Shown: piece by piece, positions 1-11,451 of the stretch
Position numbering within the stretch: position 1 is the first letter of the stretch
Layout of the letters: each line of letters starts with the position of its first letter
DNA from: Clavaria fumosa
Lineage: Eukaryota > Basidiomycota > Agaricomycetes > Agaricales > Clavariaceae
Length of the DNA: 64,000 nt
Reading direction: 5' to 3'
NCBI GenBank assembly: GCA_951802425.1
Contig: OX637799.1
Coordinates: 2,170,001 to 2,234,000, forward strand
Made by a program: the position numbers and the translations under genes
The notes under the pieces: generated by a model
Seen by the model: the letters and a program-made list of their open reading frames with translations, nothing else
Database searches by the model: none
What the model was told of the DNA's origin: nothing

Positions 1-3000
1 GTGTGGACCAAATGCCACTTCGTCGGCCTGGATGTCGTCCCGCTACACCCTGACCTACAGCAGGTGGGCTCCATCGATCTCGCGAATCGGATCACGTGGG
101 TACAGGCGAACTTGTGCGTTACTTTTCTTTTCCTCTTTTCTTTTTTTGCTTTATCTCATACTGTATTTTTTATCCTTCCCTCGCTCTCGCGTATGTGCGG
201 GTATTCCTATTTCGCGTAGTTTAGATGGATTACCCTTTCAAGATGAAGAGTTCGACTTTGTGTGAGTTAACTGTGCTTGCCTCTTGGCTGGTCGTTTTTG
301 CCGGTTGGTCTCACGGGAGACATCTAAGGCGGGTGCATAGAATCGCGAGAGGTGTACCCGAAGATAAGGTTGCTTATTTCTGCCCTTTTTGCTTGTTGCG
401 TGACCGCTCACTACTGCGCACCCCAGTGGGATTTACTACTGGAGGTCACTCGCAGCTACTTTTCTTCGAAGAGCGCCTCATTTTAACGACTCCTCTTAGG
501 AGATCACACGGGTCATGAAGTCTGGCGCGCCATTTGAGGTGTGTCGCAAGCAATGCGCTCGCGCTTGTTCTTGGGTTGTTTATCCGTTTCTGTCGTAGCT
601 GATGGAAGAAGATCTCTTCTTTCCGGGCAGCATGACCGCTGCCTCGGAGCCTGACCTGGATATGTCCAACGATGATGACGACGGCGGCGACGACAACATC
701 GGCCCGCATGATGATGGCGACGGCCGACGCCAAGCGCCGGATACAAGTGACAACGCCGCTCCCCCGCTCCCGCTGCCGGGTGCGTCAGACCCTGCGGAGA
801 AGGGGGAGCCCGAACGGCGGCCGTCGACTACGACGATCCCGGAGCCGTTGCCGGACACTGCGGACGAACGGTGGGTGCTGAAGTCGCAAGTGACGACACA
901 TGTGGAGGCGACGACAGCGGCGACGGCGACGGCGACGGCGACGCAAGCGATGACGTCTCTGTCGTCGTCGTCGTCGTCGTCGTTTCCCCCGCCGAAGGGC
1001 GTGTCGAAGCTCGTCTGGTCGAAGCAACCTGTGGCCGCCCCGACGGGCAGGGCGTCCTTCAGCGTCAGCAGCAGCGAGAGCGGGGGCGGGGGCCGCAGCG
1101 GGGGCGGGGGGCGGAGCGGGGGCAGCCACGCCAACGGCACGAAGCTCCACAAGAACGGCAGCGGCGGGGGCGGCGGGAGCGACGACGCGCACTACCTGCC
1201 GTTCCGCATGAGCCTGCACATGTCGCGGTTCGGGAGCCCCGCGTCGTCCGCGGTGTCGCTGTTCAGCACGCTGGGCGGGCTCGCGGGCCCGCACGGCATA
1301 CTCACGTCGTCGATCTCGTCGACGGGCCGGCGGCTCTCGTCGACCCTTGCGGGGCGCACGTCGCAGGAGTGGGTAGGGGCGGGTGCGGGCCCTCCTGGCA
1401 GCGCCGCCGCCAGCGCCGCCGCCGCCGCTGCTGCTGCTCTGCACTCCCCGACTAACCATAAACGGGCTAACCACCATCCTCATTCGTCATTCCATCACCA
1501 CCACCATCCACACCCACACCCACCCCTCTTCCGCCGGACGGCATCGAGAGACGCTGCCCGGACTGCGGGCCCCGTGCACAAGCTGGCGGGGACGGCGGTG
1601 CAGCAGCAGCACCCGGTCCTGTCGCGCCCGCCGCCGCGGTCGCCCCAGAACCCAAGGGACCACTCCTTGCTGGAGGTGATCTACACGGAGATGCACGCGT
1701 CGCGGTTCATCAACCTCGCCCCGCTGTCACTCCTGAACAGCATGCTGGCGCTGCACTTCAAAGGTGGGCCGATGTATCCTTCGCAATACCTTCTTTTTTT
1801 TTTTTTTCGAGCCCCAAAAAATATGGGACTCACGTTCTTCCATTTTACAGGCGTGCGGAGCCATCCTCCGTTGCAGGTTGCGTTCCCCCCGCTCAGTCCG
1901 AAACCCCGCCGCACCCGTGCCCAGGCCGCCGACGACGACGGGGACGGGGACGACGACGACCTCCTTTTGTCGTCCGATTCGGAGTCGAACAGGAGCGAGC
2001 AGCACGGCAACGGCGACGACGCGCCGCGGCAGACGCCTCGCGATCCGCTGCTCCGGAAATGCCAATCTGTGCTGCTACCCTCGGACCTAGCCCGCGCTCC
2101 GGGCGCCGCAGCAGCAGCAGCAGCGTCAGCGGCAGGCACGGGGGGGCCAGAGGCAGAAGCAGAGGGAGCACGAGCTGTCGCATCTCGCCATCCGCACGGG
2201 CGTCACCACCTGCGGCAGCAGACTGACTCGCCGTACCTGTCCATGCGGGGCCTGATCAAGGGTACCTCTCCGTACGTCACGTTGGACGACACCCGCTCAG
2301 CGGCGCTGTTCCCTGCCGTAAGTATTCCTATCTATCTCCCCTCTTATCCCTTATCGGGTGGCGTTGGTTCCTGAGTCCGAATTTATCTCATTTTCTGGAA
2401 CTAGCAATTCCGGACTAACACCAGCACACGTGCCGAGGGTGCTACTGCGGCCGCGGCAGCAGCGCCCTGGGTGCCAGCAAGGGCCGCTTCTCCGTCTCAC
2501 TCCCGGGCCCGGCTGCCGAACACCTACTGGCAGTTTGATCTGCGCACGCTGAACCTGCACCTCGCGCTGCGCACGACGGAGGTCCTGGCATGCGCGGAGG
2601 CGATGTGGGATTGGGTGCTGGAGTACCAGGTGTGCCGGCGGCAGACGCTCGCGGTGCTTGCGTCGTCGCCGCTGCCGTCGTCGTCGCCTCCGCTGCTCGA
2701 CGGAGGATGTGCTGCTTCTTGGGAGAACCAGGAGGATCTGAAGGCTTCGCTGATCGACATGACGCGGGAGGAGTTTGATCGGCTGCTTTCCCAATTTGAT
2801 CTGTGGGTGTCCTGGTGTTCGCCTTTTTTGCTATCAGACGCGCTGACGGTTTTTTTCTTTTTCTTTTTCATTTCTAATATTAAAAAAATATGATTATTAT
2901 CATGACAGGGATATGAAGGACCACATGGCGATCGCGTCTATGATGGAACATATGTACGACTGGTGTAACCCACAGACGATGACAGCGGAACGCCGGCTGT

Positions 3001-3467
3001 TCGAGAACGCGTGCGAGCGGTGGGAGGAGCACGAAAGGCAGCAGGCTGCTGTTCTTGCGTCTGCTCCTGCGTCTGCTGGTGCTGCGAAGAAGACGGGCCG
3101 GACCCGACGGCCCAACACGGCGTCTGCGACTAGTGGCGCTGCCGAGGCACTCGGAGGTTTATCGGAGGATGACGTGGCGCGCTCTGATGAGGCTGGTGGT
3201 GGTGGTGGGAACCATCGCTATCATACCGAGGGCAGCGCGATGACGTCGTCGATGACACCGCCGCCGAAGGCTGCGACGACGAGAACGGCCGGGCATGGAG
3301 GTGCCCGACGCCGAACACGGCGGCCGGCGACGGCGCCGTCCCCGTGCACGCCTCCGTCGAAGGGGGTCAGCGAGCCGGCGACGACGACGGCGGTGGTGGT
3401 GACGTCGAGGCCCCCTGCGCGGCGGCTGTGTCGGTCGATGCGCGTCTGGGTGGGGTGGAAGCCTTGA
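1..3467 (+). CDS. SAM-dependent methyltransferase with long low-complexity tail (5' partial)
   Basis: The gene is open at the left edge. The exon model is <1-113, 220-261, 329-368, 427-444, 500-538, 599-1763, 1851-2317, 2405-2802, 2909-3467 (947 codons, in frame, stop at 3465). The first five exons read as the core of a class I methyltransferase: VGLDVVPL (end of a beta strand with an acidic residue), a DGLPF then DEEFDFV segment, and an arm ending RVMKSG. The SAM-binding GxGxG loop would lie upstream, outside the window. After residue ~85 the protein becomes very rich in Asp, Ser, Gly, Ala and His (poly-Asp, poly-Ser, a His stretch). A folded segment near the C-terminus follows (TEVLACAEAMWDWVLEYQ, then MKDHMAIASMMEHMYDW), which probably belongs to the same basidiomycete family. 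Substrate unknown. Exons of 18-42 nt split the catalytic domain. Confidence 0.8.
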
Positions 3468-4793
3468 GATGGACTCGATTGTTGTTGTTGTTGTTGTTGT
3501 TTGGATCTCGGTGTTGGTGCGGCTCGGAGGTGGGGGTTTGGGGGGGATCGGGGGTGATCACTTTTTGGCATTTCCACTGAATAGATTGCAATGATGGAAA
3601 GATCTGTGTTATTCATGTTTTTTTTTTGCTGAGTGAGTTGTGTTTGTTTTGTTGGAGAGGAGATAGAGCCCCTCCGACGACGTGCGTGCGCAAGTCCTAG
3701 TTGTTGGCTCACAAGTTGTTCGGTGAGGAGGGAGTTGTTTCTCTCTCCATTTGTGGAAATGGAATGTTGTGGAAATGGAATGGAAGAAAAACGATCGACG
3801 ATCAAAGGACACGTGCTTTGCGTGGGAATTGCTTTGATTTTATTTATTATATCATTTATCTGATTTGTTTTATCTGATCTAATTATGTGACTGACTACCC
3901 CATTTGGGATAACAATCCATCGATCGCGGGGATGACTCGGCTCTTCTCTCGATCGTTATTATTTTCTTTTTTCAATTGTGATCGGAGATATTAAAATATA
4001 TTATATTATAATAATAAACACACCTCGGTCGCGGAAAGGATTATTAATCCCATCACCGCAGCAAAACAAACAGCGCGCACGAAATGGAACCCCAAAAAGA
4101 AAAAAGAAAGGCACCGGCACGGCTGGGCTTGTGTGTAATCGTAATCGCACATCTCATCGCCCATCATCGGCTCTTCCATGCGCGGGTGGAGAGATCCTCT
4201 TCCCTCTTCTAGCGCGCGGGGGGGGGGTCCTGGATGCTGTGTTGTCGCTGATTGAGGGGTAAGAAGAACCAGTACCGGGTCTGGGTCCAGGCCGGAAATG
4301 AGGAGAAAGGAAAAGGAAAAAAAAAGAAAAAGAAATTCAATCAAAGTCGTAACGTAGCCTAGCCTACGACACACAGAACAATTCGTATACAAGAGAAAAC
4401 GCGCAGAATGGGGGGTACGTAGGTAAAAAGACACGTGAGTTTGTTTAGGAGACGGGAGGGGAGCGACCATTCAAGCGATGAGTAGGAGTACCATAAACGA
4501 CGTAATATGGTGTAGAAGAAGGAAAGGAAAGAAGAAAAAGAAAGACACGCAAGTGAAGTATTCATACATTCATGGGGCTTTTTTGTATATCTTTTACGAG
4601 AGAGAGAAAGAAAAGAAAAAGATCGCTCACGACAAGGAGAGGCATGTCATAACAGGAGCGTCAGAGAAGTGCCTGAGCGACGGAGAACTAGACCAAACGG
4701 GATGAGAAAGGAAAAGGAAAGGCAACGCATAAGACAAACTAACCCACGGCCAACACAGAGAAAAAAGAAAAGAAAGATCTCCTTTTTAAAATT
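3468..4793. other. Intergenic, between convergent genes
   Basis: About 1.3 kb between the methyltransferase stop and the MADS-box stop. It is rich in poly-T, poly-purine and (TTG)n runs near 3480-3500. The reading frames here are short and lack homology signs. It probably holds both 3' UTRs and terminators. No gene, tRNA or repeat family seen. Confidence 0.6.
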
Positions 4794-6209
4794 TCACCTC
4801 CGCCCATAATGTCCCCCGCTCTGCCCTACCTGCTGGGGTGGCGGGCCCGCCCAATGCCCATGCTGCTGCGCCGCCGCCGCCGCAAGCCCGCCAAGCGGCT
4901 GCCCCGAACCCGACCCGGGATACGAGTACGCCGGCGAGATCAGATGCTGCGGGTACATATGGTCCTGCGCTGCCTGCTGCTGCTGCTGCTGAGCCTGCTG
5001 CTGAGCCTGCTGGTGCGGCGACGGGTGGTGATGCCCGTACGACGGGCTCGGGTACTGCGGCGACGCCGGCACCTGCGTGTGCGGCTGCTGTGGCGACGTC
5101 GGCGACGCCCCTAGCGTAATCTGCGCCGTCTGCTGCTGCTGCGCCGACCCCGGGTGTTGCGGGATCGACAGCGGTGGAGGGATCGACGCGTTCGCGGCGT
5201 GCGGGGAGCCTGGCCCGCCGCGTCCGCCTGGCGACACGCTCGCCGGGTTCGTCGTGGACGACGTGCGTCGACGGCGTTTGTCGCCCGACTTGAGCTGCGC
5301 ACCGTCCTCCAGCGCGTCGTCGTCGTCGTCGTCCTTCACGTTAGGAAGGCCGCCAGGTGGTCCGCCCCCTGGGCTGCCACCGCCGCCACCACCGCTAATC
5401 GCGAGCCCCCCGGGGAGGTTGCTTGGTGGTGCAGTCGGGGAGGACATGCTCATCTGCGAGGAGCGTCCGAGGGGCGTGCCGACGGGCATAGAAGACGGGA
5501 GCGTGCCGTGCGGCGCGTTGAGGCAGGCCTGGATGAGATTCTTCCCTTCAGGCTGCGTCACGAGTGGTTGGAGCTTCGCGGTCGTGAAGGTGTAGACGAG
5601 CCCGGTCTCGGAGACGACGAGCAGGAGGACTTGCGTCCCTGTGAGGGTCGAGAGTTCGTATGCCTAAAGTAGTGGGGTATACATGGATTAGGGGATAGGG
5701 TCTTTATGACGTTTCGCGAGAGAGTCAGAGAGGGGGGGTGGGTCATACCTTTTTCATGATGCCTACCAGTGGGTGGGGGGGACATGACCATCAGCTTCGA
5801 GTAGAAGAAGAGAGACGAGTGGGAGGGGTTCAGACGCACCAGCTTTCCGTTTAGAGAACGTAATGTGACGTCTCGATTTGTCCTGGATGAATTCGATCTT
5901 GATCTTTCGCCTGCCCGCTTTCTTGTCCGTTTTTGGCTTCTCCTCGTCGTCGTCTTCGTCCCCGCCGCTGTCTGCGATGGCGGCGTCGGGGTCGGGCACG
6001 AAGCCGTCGTCTGTGCCGGGGGGCACGGTGCCTGGCTGGCCTGGGAAGGTGCCGACGGGGTGGTGTGGCTGCTGCTGCTGCGGGGGCGGGGGAGGCTGCT
6101 GGGCTGAGTCTGAGGGGGCTGTGCTTCCTGGATGCGCGTCCAGGGTGCGCTGCCGCTTGCGCATAGTGGGTGAGTCGGGGCTAGTTGCTGCTCGTTGCAC
6201 GGTATGCAT
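4794..6209 (-). CDS. MCM1: SRF/Mcm1-type MADS-box transcription factor
   Basis: Exons on the minus strand are 6209 (or 6164)-5840, 5762-5749 and 5663-4794, giving 417 or 402 residues depending on which Met is used; both starts keep frame. The MADS box follows an acidic Ser/Asp/Glu-rich stretch and reads GRRKIKIEFIQDK, then TFSKRKAGIMKKAYELST, then QVLLLVVSETGLVY. That is the SRF/Mcm1 class, not the MEF2/Rlm1 class. In fungi this factor binds CC(A/T)6GG boxes as a dimer and works with cell-type and cell-cycle cofactors. The C-terminal half is low complexity: Pro, Gln and Gly rich, with a poly-Gln tract (near 4960-5000) and an Asp run, as in activation domains. A 14-nt exon (5749-5762) supplies the centre of the recognition domain (GIMKK). 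The 5' region is long and purine rich. Confidence 0.9.
5749..5762 (-). other. 14-nt micro-exon of the MADS-box gene
   Basis: The minus strand reads an acceptor ending GGTAG, then 14 nt, then donor GTATGA. Without it the frame between the upstream MADS exon (ending KRKAG) and the downstream exon (AYELS) is lost. With it the invariant IMKK of the MADS box appears. Seen directly; splicing is inferred. Confidence 0.85.
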
Positions 6210-7170
6210 GGCGAGAAGGTGGAGAGCGTTGATGAGGAGGAGAGTTGCGAGTGGCAGAAGTTGATTTGGGAGGTGGGGGGGTGGGGACACGGGTAGGATG
6301 TTGAGTTACTCGATGCGGAGGGCCATAAGAGGGAACGCACGCGGAAAAATGGTTGGAAGATAAGGAGGACGAAAAAAATAGAGAAAAAATTAGGAGAGAA
6401 AAATAGGGAGGGATGAGGAGGAGGAGAGGAGGATGGTGAGTGAGATTGAGGAGTAGATGGACGAGGAGAGAGGGGGGACGATGAGGAGGAGGATGAGGAA
6501 CGACGAGCGGGTTGGCCGGAAAAGGAATGCTCGTCGGTTAAGGAAGGCCAGACCAAAGGCGATGAAAAGAGGATTGGGATGGGTGTGTGTATGAGGGATG
6601 TTGTGCTGTGTTGTGGTTGTTTGTAGGAAGGGGGTTGGTAAAATGGGTAAGTTGAGGATAGGCTACTATATATGGACAGGGTAAGTCAAAACAGTTGTAA
6701 ACAATTATCATTTCAATCTCAGTTTGTTAGTCCGATGATTCTATAGTCCGATGATAACAACGAACGCACACTCTCTCTCACGCCACTTCAACGTGACCCT
6801 TTTCACATAATGCCGTGATGTTCACACACAAGGGAGTGGCGTTGAGGCGATGCTATGCACACCATCAGGGAAATTCAAGCGCCCAAAAAATTTCTAATCA
6901 ACACCCCGTTTTCAGTCATCAATTTTTTTTAAGGGACAATCGTCATCTTAACATTCCAAGACAAACACAAATAGGTCACAACAAATCAACCAACAAACAA
7001 CTAAAAAGAGAAATGCTCAAACAAACAAACAAAAAAGAAATTCACAAAAAAAATTGTTGCAGCGTTGATTAAACTCCCTCCTTGTCGGTGTCTTGTGATC
7101 CACGTGGGTGTGGGTGTGTGGGGGTGATGGGAGAGAGAAAAACAAAAAAGATTTTGAGGTCTTGCGCGCT
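6210..7170. other. Intergenic: MADS-box upstream region and 3' flank of the Red1-like gene
   Basis: About 960 bp. 6350-6500 is strongly purine rich on the plus strand, so the MADS-box 5' UTR would be pyrimidine rich. A TATA-like and CArG-like stretch CTATATATGG lies at 6666-6675, one base off the CC(A/T)6GG consensus. 6890-7060 is A-rich and probably the 3' UTR side of the next gene. No coding gene seen. Confidence 0.5.
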
Positions 7171-10100
7171 TCATGAGGCCGACGACCACAGGATATCCAG
7201 AGCCCGTCGAACACGCTCTTCAAGCCCAAGGGATGCATCGCGTTTTCTGACCTCTTGCAGCCTCTTGCGAAGCACCTGCGCGTGCGCAGCGCTCAGCCCA
7301 AGTACGTGCCCCACGTACCGCGCAGTGTCGTCGTCTATAATGAAAAGGTGAGAAAGGAAGAAAAGAAAGATAGGGGGGTGGGGGGGGAAGTCGTCATTAT
7401 AAGTAAAAAGGAAGTCCAGAAGCGCACACACGGGGGAACGGGGGAACGGCGTTCGTAAGTCTCCGACGGACAAAGCAGTGAAACCAACGCACCACTAGGG
7501 TCCACAGACCTGTCACCAACCAAGTTCACCGTCATCTTCCCTTCTTCTTCCACCGTCGCCGTTGCCGCCAACGCGCCAAACGCTCTACCGAGATGCACGT
7601 CTTTGCAACCCGCGTCGCGGCAAACCCCACCACCCGGAACCTCGTATTTACATATAGGCTTGGTCGGGTCCAACATATGCGCTGCCGTGGCTACTAGGAG
7701 GGGTCTCATATCTGGCACTGGATAGGCATGACGAGGGGGAAAGGAAGACAATGCAGAGAAAGAAAAGGAAGAGGAAGAAGCAGAAGAAGCGGAATGGGAT
7801 GCTAGAGAAAAGAACGGTCTCGAACTAGGGTACAGCGTAGCTGTAGCCTCTAAACTGTCTTCTGAAGGTGAGCTACATCGAAGGAGAGGAAAGGACTCAA
7901 AAAGGGAGTGGTACGCCGCGGGTCGGTCTCGGTCGGTTGTGTTGCTAGTAGTGTCCTGCGGGGTAAAAAAAAAAAGAAGGCGGGGGGGGGACAGGGAAGG
8001 GGAAGGACATGTCAAGTCCGAAAGAATAGATCCGTGAACTAAGGCGGGGGCGTAATGTGCGGGTCAGCTGGGCATTGGACGCACCTGCGTCGACGGCGAG
8101 GGATGGGGCTCGGCGGCGTCGACAGGGAGTGCTTGCGGCGAATGATGATCACCAGCGGACGCGCCCTAGAGAACGAGAAGCCGAGGGACAGAAGAACCCA
8201 GCGCAAGGGCGGTACAAGCAAAGAGAAAGAAAGAAAAAAAAAAAGTCAAGTCAGGAATTTATCTCCAGCACAACACGCGCCAAAAGTCCTTGCCGCTTGC
8301 TCTTGCCCCTTGACCACTAAAGACGTGGAAGGATATCGCAGTTGAGGTAATAGGAGAACGTCAGCATCCCTGTACGATTTCGGAGTCGTAAACTGGAGCT
8401 CACCTTGCTCTGGAATGACGCGAATCGAGTCAGACGTGATGTCGTCGAAATCCAAGTCTGACGATCCAACAACAGCGCAACCAGAACAAGACATTAGTGG
8501 GGAAAAGGTCAGCTCAGTCCAGGGAATAGGGATAAAAGAATAAGAACCGATAGGCGCGGCAGCCGTCCCCGACGTCGACGCGATACTCGAGTCGACACTC
8601 GTATTCGCTACGTCCATGTCGCGTTCAAAAATCGGCGACGGGCCATCTGCACAAAAAGAAAAAGCGGGTCCGTGAGTGTCCCCACAAGCAAGCGCCCCGT
8701 CGACCACTGTCCCCCCCAAAAAAAAAGACTAAGTCAGACACGAACCAGAAACGGAGGGGGTGTGGCTAAAGCCGTTGTTGGCGCTGCTGTAGCTGCTGTA
8801 AGAGGGAGTTACGACGGCGGGGGGACGTCTCGCTTCCAGAGCTTCTCGGCCCCGAGGACTGCGCGCAAGAGGAAGCGAGCTCGGTCCAGGCTCGGAGTTT
8901 GTAGTCCTAACAAGGGGCGCAACCTGAAGACGGAGAAGAGAGGAAGAAGGGAGCAGATCAGGACGGGGGCGGCGAAGCAGACAATCAAGACGGGACCGTT
9001 GCAGCCTTCTTCAGCCGGCCTCTCTGCTCGCGCTCCTTGATCATGATGATCTCTTTCATGCGCCTGATCTCGCGCTCTTTGGCCGTCAGCGTCGCCGTCG
9101 TCACAGTCGCCAGGGGCGCAGCAGCGCCAGCGCCAGCGATAGACGACGACGACGACGCGGACGTGGGCGCCGGCCAGCTGCTGGCGGCAGCCATCGGCGT
9201 CGGTGTCGGCGTCGAACGGAGCGCGGGGGAGTACCGCTGTCGCGAATCGACAGCGTCCAGCACGAGCGGGTGCATGCCTCCGTCGTCCTCGCTGTCGCTC
9301 AACTCGATCACGCATCGCCGCGTACCGCTTACGCTCGCGAACCCGGGCCCGGACTTCCTCCGATAGAGCTGCTGGCCCACGTGAGCGCCGTATGCCCCAT
9401 TGGGATAGTTATTTCGCGGCTGCTGGTCAAAGTCGACGAAATCGGCTGCTACTGGGCGCTTGGTGCCTCGGCGCGGTGGCTGCTGCGGAATCGGGATTGT
9501 GGTAGTGATGGGTGGATCTTCCTGCATCAGATTCGAGCTGTCATTGTTTATATTATTATCCGAGGTCGTGTTGAAGCCAGGGCTAAGGGATGGAGTGTCA
9601 ACGCGGCCAGGGTGGTTGGTCATGACTGAATCGGAAGGTGTGTCACTAAGGTGCATCAGATCTTCGACTGATTGGGCAGATTGCATAAATGGTTCTGTAG
9701 AAGCGCCAGGAGTAGATATGCTGGCAGTCCCTATGCTCTTCAGAAACTCATCCACATGCTCTGCCGGCACGACGGAAGTCATGACAGAGTCTTTGTCCGT
9801 GGAATATGATGGTGTTGGCGTTGGCGCATCAGCTTGCCCACCCGCGTCCGCTGACGAAGGTAGCTTGGCTCTTCTAGACGCTTGTACCGCTTTCCTTGCC
9901 AGCAACTCCTGTTTCCGTTGCTGTTCGATATCGTGCAGATTAGTGGCCGGCTGAGAAGGTAGTTTTGCACGTGGGCCCACAGGTGGAGCCTTATGGTGAA
10001 CGAGACCTTCCTTCTGCGGTGGCTTCACGACCGGTAACGACAAATTCGGAGACAGAGTAGACAAAGCCGCAGGCAATGGTTGAGCGGGCACGGATGGAGT

Positions 10101-10954
10101 GACGGTTGGAACGACAGGAGGATGAAGTGGCCTCGGGACCTGTCCCACATCCGAATGTGGAGACACATTCTCCGTTGGATAGAGCACAGGAAAAAGTGGG
10201 AGACCAGTAGTATCAAAGTTGTGGGGCAGCCTCAGATTGAGTTCCTTGAACGAGTAGTAGATAATCTCACGGCTCAGGCCGATCTCCACCAGATATTCTG
10301 GAGGTACTCCCCAGCCCAGCAAATCCAGGATGATGTCCTTCGCTTTGTCATACTGAATATGATTCACTGCAGCAGCGAAGTGGGTAAACGCTTGGGGGAT
10401 AATGCAGATGTGGTTGACTCACTGGCAAGATTGGGCCTGATATGATTCTCATCCAAGATGTAGTGCGGGCGATCAAAGTACGGCACAAAAGACGCATCAG
10501 GAGAGCCATACGCGACGCGAAGTTCTGGAGGAATATCGGATCTTTTTGGAGTGTCGCCAGACAGATCCACTGTTGGTTGCGGGGGCTGCACCAATTTTGC
10601 AGGGACGTCCGATCCCATTTCGGAAGATTCTTCGTCGCTGATCTCGCCCTCTTCTCGGATTTGGCCCTCTACCGTTTCGGAGACGTTAGAGAGGGTCAGC
10701 GTAGACGCAACAGTAGCCAAGGACGAGGTAGGTGCTTCCGAACCGTTGTTTGGCGGAGGCGGAGGTGAAGGCGGAGGAGCAGGTTGCAGAAGAGGTGCGA
10801 CAGTGGGATGGTCTACTTTCCTCCGTTTGGACCTGAGCGTTCGGAGAGCAGCGGCTCTTAGTGAGGAAGTAGGGTCTTCAACCGAGCCAGAACCGAAAGA
10901 TGGCTGAGGGGCGGTCTGAAGGGACGTGACGCTTGATGCACTGCGGGTGGCCAT
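7171..10954 (-). CDS. Red1/ZFC3H1-type zinc-finger protein (nuclear RNA surveillance)
   Basis: Best exon model on the minus strand: 10954-10423, 10366-8997, 8923-8746, 8646-8315, 8165-8085, 7955-7589, 7334-7171 (1007 residues, all phases agree). The diagnostic part is a zf-C3H1 motif near 7590-7660. It reads DPTKPICKYEV, then VCRDAGCKDVHL, that is C-x8-C-x5-C-x3-H as in S. pombe Red1 and human ZFC3H1. In those proteins it marks scaffolds linking the Mtr4-type helicase to the exosome for decay of meiotic or polyadenylated nuclear RNA. Other family-like traits are an EEGEISDEESSE acidic patch near the N-terminus, long disordered Pro/Ser-rich stretches and a basic helix near 9000-9060. The junction at 8315-8165 is the weakest: its donor is poor and a GC donor nearby would also keep frame. 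Function is inferred from the zinc finger and architecture. Confidence 0.75.
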
Positions 10955-11451
10955 TTAAGACCTGTCTGAGTAACGTAGCAACCTATGAAGACTATGAGTC
11001 GGTCGTCAGCGCTGACAATCCAACAAGAATGGAGCAAACGGAACAAAGACAAGGTTGAAAGTTTAGGATTGGAGGATTGGGGAACCTTTATAGAGAAATG
11101 GGAATCGGAGAAAGGGACAGCCAAAGGATAACGTAACGCCGTGACACACTCATCACTTTTATTTCTCACGATGGCTTTTGCACTGCAAAACACGGAGCGG
11201 AGACTCAAGTTTACTCAAGTCTGTACCAAGGAGTGTTGTACTGTACATGCCATCAACAGAAACTGCTCTATAATCCTTGAAAAATCCGGACACATACATA
11301 CATAGAGAAGAAAAAGAGATAGAATGTCGTACAGTCTGATCATCAGCAGATAGATAGATTGTATGTACAGAGGCTGTAGATGTGAGTATAGAGAACTGTG
11401 CGAAGGAGAGATGTGAAAATATCACAGGTAGGCGCTGTATGCCGAGGCGTG
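10955..11451. other. Intergenic
   Basis: About 500 bp between the start of the Red1-like gene and the end of the Ras exchange factor, both on the minus strand. It should hold the former's promoter and the latter's 3' UTR. No further gene seen. Confidence 0.5.

Noticed and set aside
580..1483. Long minus-strand frames opposite the methyltransferase
   Set aside because: Antisense of the GC-rich low-complexity region; Arg/Ala-rich with no homology signs.
5558..6556. 332-residue minus-strand open frame
   Set aside because: Shadow frame of the MADS-box exon and its pyrimidine-rich leader; Ser/Pro-rich without domain, while the other frame gives a clear MADS box.
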